Shown here in pieces: positions 7,401-8,841 of a stretch of 8,841 nt of DNA. The DNA lies in assembly GCA_017520105.1 (NCBI GenBank), contig JAFWRL010000177.1, positions 1 through 8,841 of the forward strand. The letters run 5' to 3'. The notes under the pieces were generated by a model. The model searched no databases and was not told the DNA's origin. It saw only the letters and a list, made by a program, of their open reading frames with translations. The position numbers and the translations under genes are program-made. This DNA comes from Fibrobacter sp. (GTDB taxonomy: Bacteria; Fibrobacterota; Fibrobacteria; Fibrobacterales; Fibrobacteraceae). Numbering within the stretch: the first letter of the stretch is position 1; the number at the start of each line of letters is the position of its first letter.

Positions 7401-7967
7401 CATGTCCATCTGCACACGTTCCAGCTGGCGGCGCGTTTCCTTGCGCTGCTGCTTGTACTTGCTCACGCCTGCGGCTTCTTCAAAAAGCACACGACGGTCA
7501 TCTGCCTTGTCCGAAAGCACCGCCTTGATCATGTCGGCGTTCATCTGCGAATACGTGCTGGAACCAAGGCCCGAGTCAAAAAGCAAAGCGTGAACGTCAC
7601 GCAGACGGCATTCCTGATTGTTGATGAGGTATTCGCCCGAACCATCGCGGTGCACACGGCGGGTCACAATGACTTCGGAATAATCAGAAGCAAGCGTCCC
7701 ATCGCTGTTATCAATTACGATGGAAACTTCGGCAAGACTCATGGCGGCGCGTTCTTCGGTACCGCTAAAAATCACGTCTTGCATTTTGCCCATACGCAAA
7801 GCGGCTGCTTTCTGTTCACCAAGCACCCAGCGGATGGCGTCCGTAATATTGGACTTGCCACAGCCGTTCGGCCCCACGACAGCCGTAAGACCCTTCGTCG
7901 GGAAGTTAATTTCCGTCCTCTGCGCGAAGGATTTAAAACCAAAAATCTTTAACTTAGTTATCTGCAC
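4413..7967 (-). CDS. smc: Chromosome segregation/condensation protein SMC
   Basis: This encodes 1184 residues, the normal size of a bacterial SMC ATPase. SMC dimerises through its hinge, works with ScpA and ScpB, and organises and segregates the chromosome. In order: head N-lobe starting KLKIFGFKSFAQ; Walker A GPNGCGKS (32-39); Q-loop around Gln141; FEEAAGVSKYK (162-172); first coiled coil about 173-510; hinge about 519-660 with SGALSRKNEIADAE after it; second coiled coil to about 1005; ELGPININVMEDYE; signature LSGGE (1087-1091); Walker B YCVLDEVD (1111-1118); D-loop PLDDAN (1120-1125); switch His1147 in VVTHNK. All ATPase motifs are intact. Small departures are LSGGEH where K is usual, and DEVDG where DEVDA is usual. 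The start is a GTG at 7967; no in-frame ATG or clear ribosome-binding site is nearby, but the protein begins exactly where the family does. The usual neighbours ftsY and rnc are absent here. Confidence 0.97.
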   Translation of the reverse strand: MQITKLKIFGFKSFAQRTEINFPTKGLTAVVGPNGCGKSNITDAIRWVLGEQKAAALRMGKMQDVIFSGTEERAAMSLAEVSIVIDNSDGTLASDYSEVIVTRRVHRDGSGEYLINNQECRLRDVHALLFDSGLGSSTYSQMNADMIKAVLSDKADDRRVLFEEAAGVSKYKQQRKETRRQLERVQMDMERVEDNLRSVRRSVRLYETQAEKVNAYKQLNTRLRELDLSVSLDKFDDYKEGLATLDTTTKRMNHEVESSKTKATELQAKIEEKKLAISEDENAYRDLEREVQAATIALNDLNNNIVRLRDSMSGLQSSNEKAQSEIERSEQKSQELSQEKSKLEEEIAVLGSENDMDELNALLERERETLQVMRDKVDDLRTQSRELSNERLQATNRVNSLRGRFERMDAEVNMLQSNIAKWQTEIEGLDKQKSDAEANIAEIQAGIEDTNREIENLEEQRATREERLESERAELTEAQQKLQGLKNEEARLQSRIDVLQSVMNEASDANRYLKENKSNLIGGLVSERIEATPEYASSVEAALGEILDSVVVNGDSAVNEIVDALKSENVGKVLMSLVSSAAPAYDKPVNNPGVVGSLKDFVKTDDEVSPWLSGILSRYFVVDSLQTALNLAKEYRGENLNFVTADTIVRTSGLVSFGVSTSGALSRKNEIADAEALLEKVQGDILAGEENVDRLRELTEEDAQMLSSLVDEIREKRDSLRGGDASIRIHRNTVENCTRRLNQLNGEVTNAQNRIEAAAQSKNSDAELAEAETEVEKVEERYQTISDQLGENETMLREKEEDVRELERSAQDKTSRLKQNQNRLVAIADQMEFLDNTIRNRREEIEKNTVSIEKFETDCNKLADEAQVKDNALRELERNRDLARERYDLVSGDLEGWRDEVNRLRDDMIEKMKELNDVGRRQESLQNNLDRLRERITNEWTVDLDNPENVERVEYTQPEADREIRELRGKIKELGPININVMEDYEDEKKRLEEVEKQFDDLDRARASLDRTITKLDDIARQRYLDTFARIQKNFQFVFSKLFLNGETKMSLVEKVDEMGKPMDILDADIEINVRPTGKKMRGIKALSGGEHALTATALLFAIYMEKPSPYCVLDEVDGPLDDANVGRFMALLREFSKQTLFIVVTHNKRTMAEADMLYGVTQEIKGISRIASVQLADATKFAI

Positions 7968-7986
7968 TGAGTAAAAATGTAGTAAA

Positions 7987-8007
7987 AAAGTAGGAAGTAG
8001 AAGGTCG
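7987..8007. repeat. Heptanucleotide repeat, short array before smc
   Basis: On the plus strand AAAGTAG, GAAGTAG and the degenerate AAGGTCG follow each other in 7-base steps. It is the same unit as at 744-778. It begins four bases after the stop of the small lipoprotein gene and lies in the 44-base gap before the smc start, making that leader pyrimidine-rich on the coding strand. Confidence 0.5.
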
Positions 8008-8011
8008 CAAC

Positions 8012-8506
8012 CTATTTAAACTTAAACACGGCTTTTCCGTCATCATCTTGCGAGACTACTAGATACTGGCTGCCGCCTTCGAAATCTAATTCAAGTTCAG
8101 CATAAGTCTGTTCGCCTTCTCCATCGCAACCAGAACCAGCGTCTCTTTGCGTCACCCCTACTTCACTCTGCTTTTTCAAGCCCCGCACCTTAACATCACG
8201 AGTATCTGTAACGCATGAAACAGCAATCATCTTTTCATACTTATCCCACTTATCAAACCTTACTCTCACGCGGAACGTTCCGACCCAGTCTTCTTCGACG
8301 ACCTTGCTCTTTTCGCCCGGTTCGATTGCGTCGCGAATCCAAGGGCTCACAGAAGAACCATCATCGGAAACAATATCAAGCCCAAGAATCGTCACATCGG
8401 TCTTGTTTTCGACCTGCAAACGAGTCGATGTATCAATAAACAAATGACTCATGCAAGCAGTCAAAGTAAATGTCACCAGACAAAGGAATAAACGCAAGAA
8501 TTTCAT
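8012..8506 (-). CDS. Small lipoprotein of unknown function
   Basis: This encodes 164 residues. It starts MKFLRLFLCLVTFTLTAC, a signal peptide with lipobox LTAC and lipidated Cys18, so the mature protein should sit in the periplasm or on the outer membrane. The rest looks like a small beta-rich domain: RLQVENKTDVTILGLDIVS, then WVGTFRVRVRF, and a closing YLVVSQDDDGKAVFKFK. Two further cysteines (98 and 127) could form a disulfide. I recognise no family. The start ATG at 8506 has the best ribosome-binding site in the window, AAGGGGG at 8519-8513, six bases away. The start shares one base with the upstream stop (TAATG), so the two genes are translationally coupled and probably act together. smc follows after 44 bases. 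Confidence 0.8.
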   Translation of the reverse strand: MKFLRLFLCLVTFTLTACMSHLFIDTSTRLQVENKTDVTILGLDIVSDDGSSVSPWIRDAIEPGEKSKVVEEDWVGTFRVRVRFDKWDKYEKMIAVSCVTDTRDVKVRGLKKQSEVGVTQRDAGSGCDGEGEQTYAELELDFEGGSQYLVVSQDDDGKAVFKFK

Positions 8507-8841
8507 TAGTTACCCCCTTCACTAGAAGTCGTGGCCGCGCCTTCATTTTCGTAGCGGATTCCCTTTGCGTGGAGAACCTTGCGCCCTTCGGAATCCCTAG
8601 TCGTCGTTCCCATATTCTGTTCAGCATGGGATTTCATGAACTTCTTCAAGTCGATACTGTTCTGCGTCGTTTCCATGGGAGCAGGCTTTGCGGCACCACG
8701 TCCAAAGAACTTGCCATCGGCAGCGCCAATCTGGAACTTGATTTCGGCAATAAGAGTACCCTTTGCGTGGAACATGTTTTCGTAATCGAATACGGAATTG
8801 TAACCGAGACGAATGAAGAGAATGTCAATAGCACCACCCCA
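8506..8841 (-). CDS. C-terminal part of an unrecognised protein (5' end outside window)
   Basis: The frame is open from the window edge to the TAA at 8508-8506, giving 111 residues beginning WGGAIDILFIRLGYNSVFDY. An internal ATG at 8775 is not a convincing start because the frame continues upstream without a stop. The visible part has an alternating hydrophobic segment (AIDILFIRLGYN and LIAEIKFQIG), then a polar, low-complexity tail rich in Ala, Thr, Ser, Glu and Gly (ending TTSSEGGN). I do not recognise the family. The one-base overlap with the following lipoprotein gene argues for a functional pair. That it codes is fairly sure; the function is unknown. Confidence 0.65.
   Translation of the reverse strand, partial: WGGAIDILFIRLGYNSVFDYENMFHAKGTLIAEIKFQIGAADGKFFGRGAAKPAPMETTQNSIDLKKFMKSHAEQNMGTTTRDSEGRKVLHAKGIRYENEGAATTSSEGGN

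Overview
The window looks like a chromosomal stretch of a Gram-negative bacterium, most likely Fibrobacter. I base this on several lipoprotein genes with clear lipoboxes, short degenerate intergenic repeats of the GTCATCC...GGATCC kind, AAGTAGG-type heptad repeats, and an SMC protein. The genus is an inference from recognition, not a search result. Every gene I accept reads on the minus strand, so the story runs from high to low coordinates.

Region 8841 to 4378 is one probable transcription unit. It starts with the 3' end of an unrecognised gene (8841-8506), whose stop overlaps the start of a small lipoprotein gene by one base (8506-8012). Next comes smc (7967-4413), the chromosome-condensation ATPase, with a GTG start 44 bases further on, then an EamA/DMT-type membrane transporter (4378-3485) 34 bases after smc.

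Region 3484 to 3153 is a 332-base intergenic stretch. It holds a possible weak terminator for the transporter, a G/C block that can form either of two hairpins, two pieces of intergenic repeat, a good sigma70-type promoter whose -35 box lies inside one repeat, and a leader hairpin. They precede a cysteine-rich lipoprotein of unknown function (3152-2106). A second, inverted repeat copy lies downstream of that gene, so the gene is bracketed by repeats.

Region 1977 to 782 holds a tightly packed pair: a small protein with a zinc-ribbon-like head and a transmembrane tail, then a TraB/GumN-family lipoprotein two bases after its stop. A heptad tandem repeat follows. The window ends with the N-terminal 202 residues of a 1-deoxy-D-xylulose-5-phosphate synthase-like enzyme (608-1), which runs off the edge.

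I see no tRNA, rRNA, CRISPR array, transposase, phage gene or defence cassette. The most interesting material is in the intergenic DNA: the repeat that appears to supply a promoter element, the heptads placed just after two stop codons, and the orphan lipoproteins. I do not see a convincing new multi-gene system.
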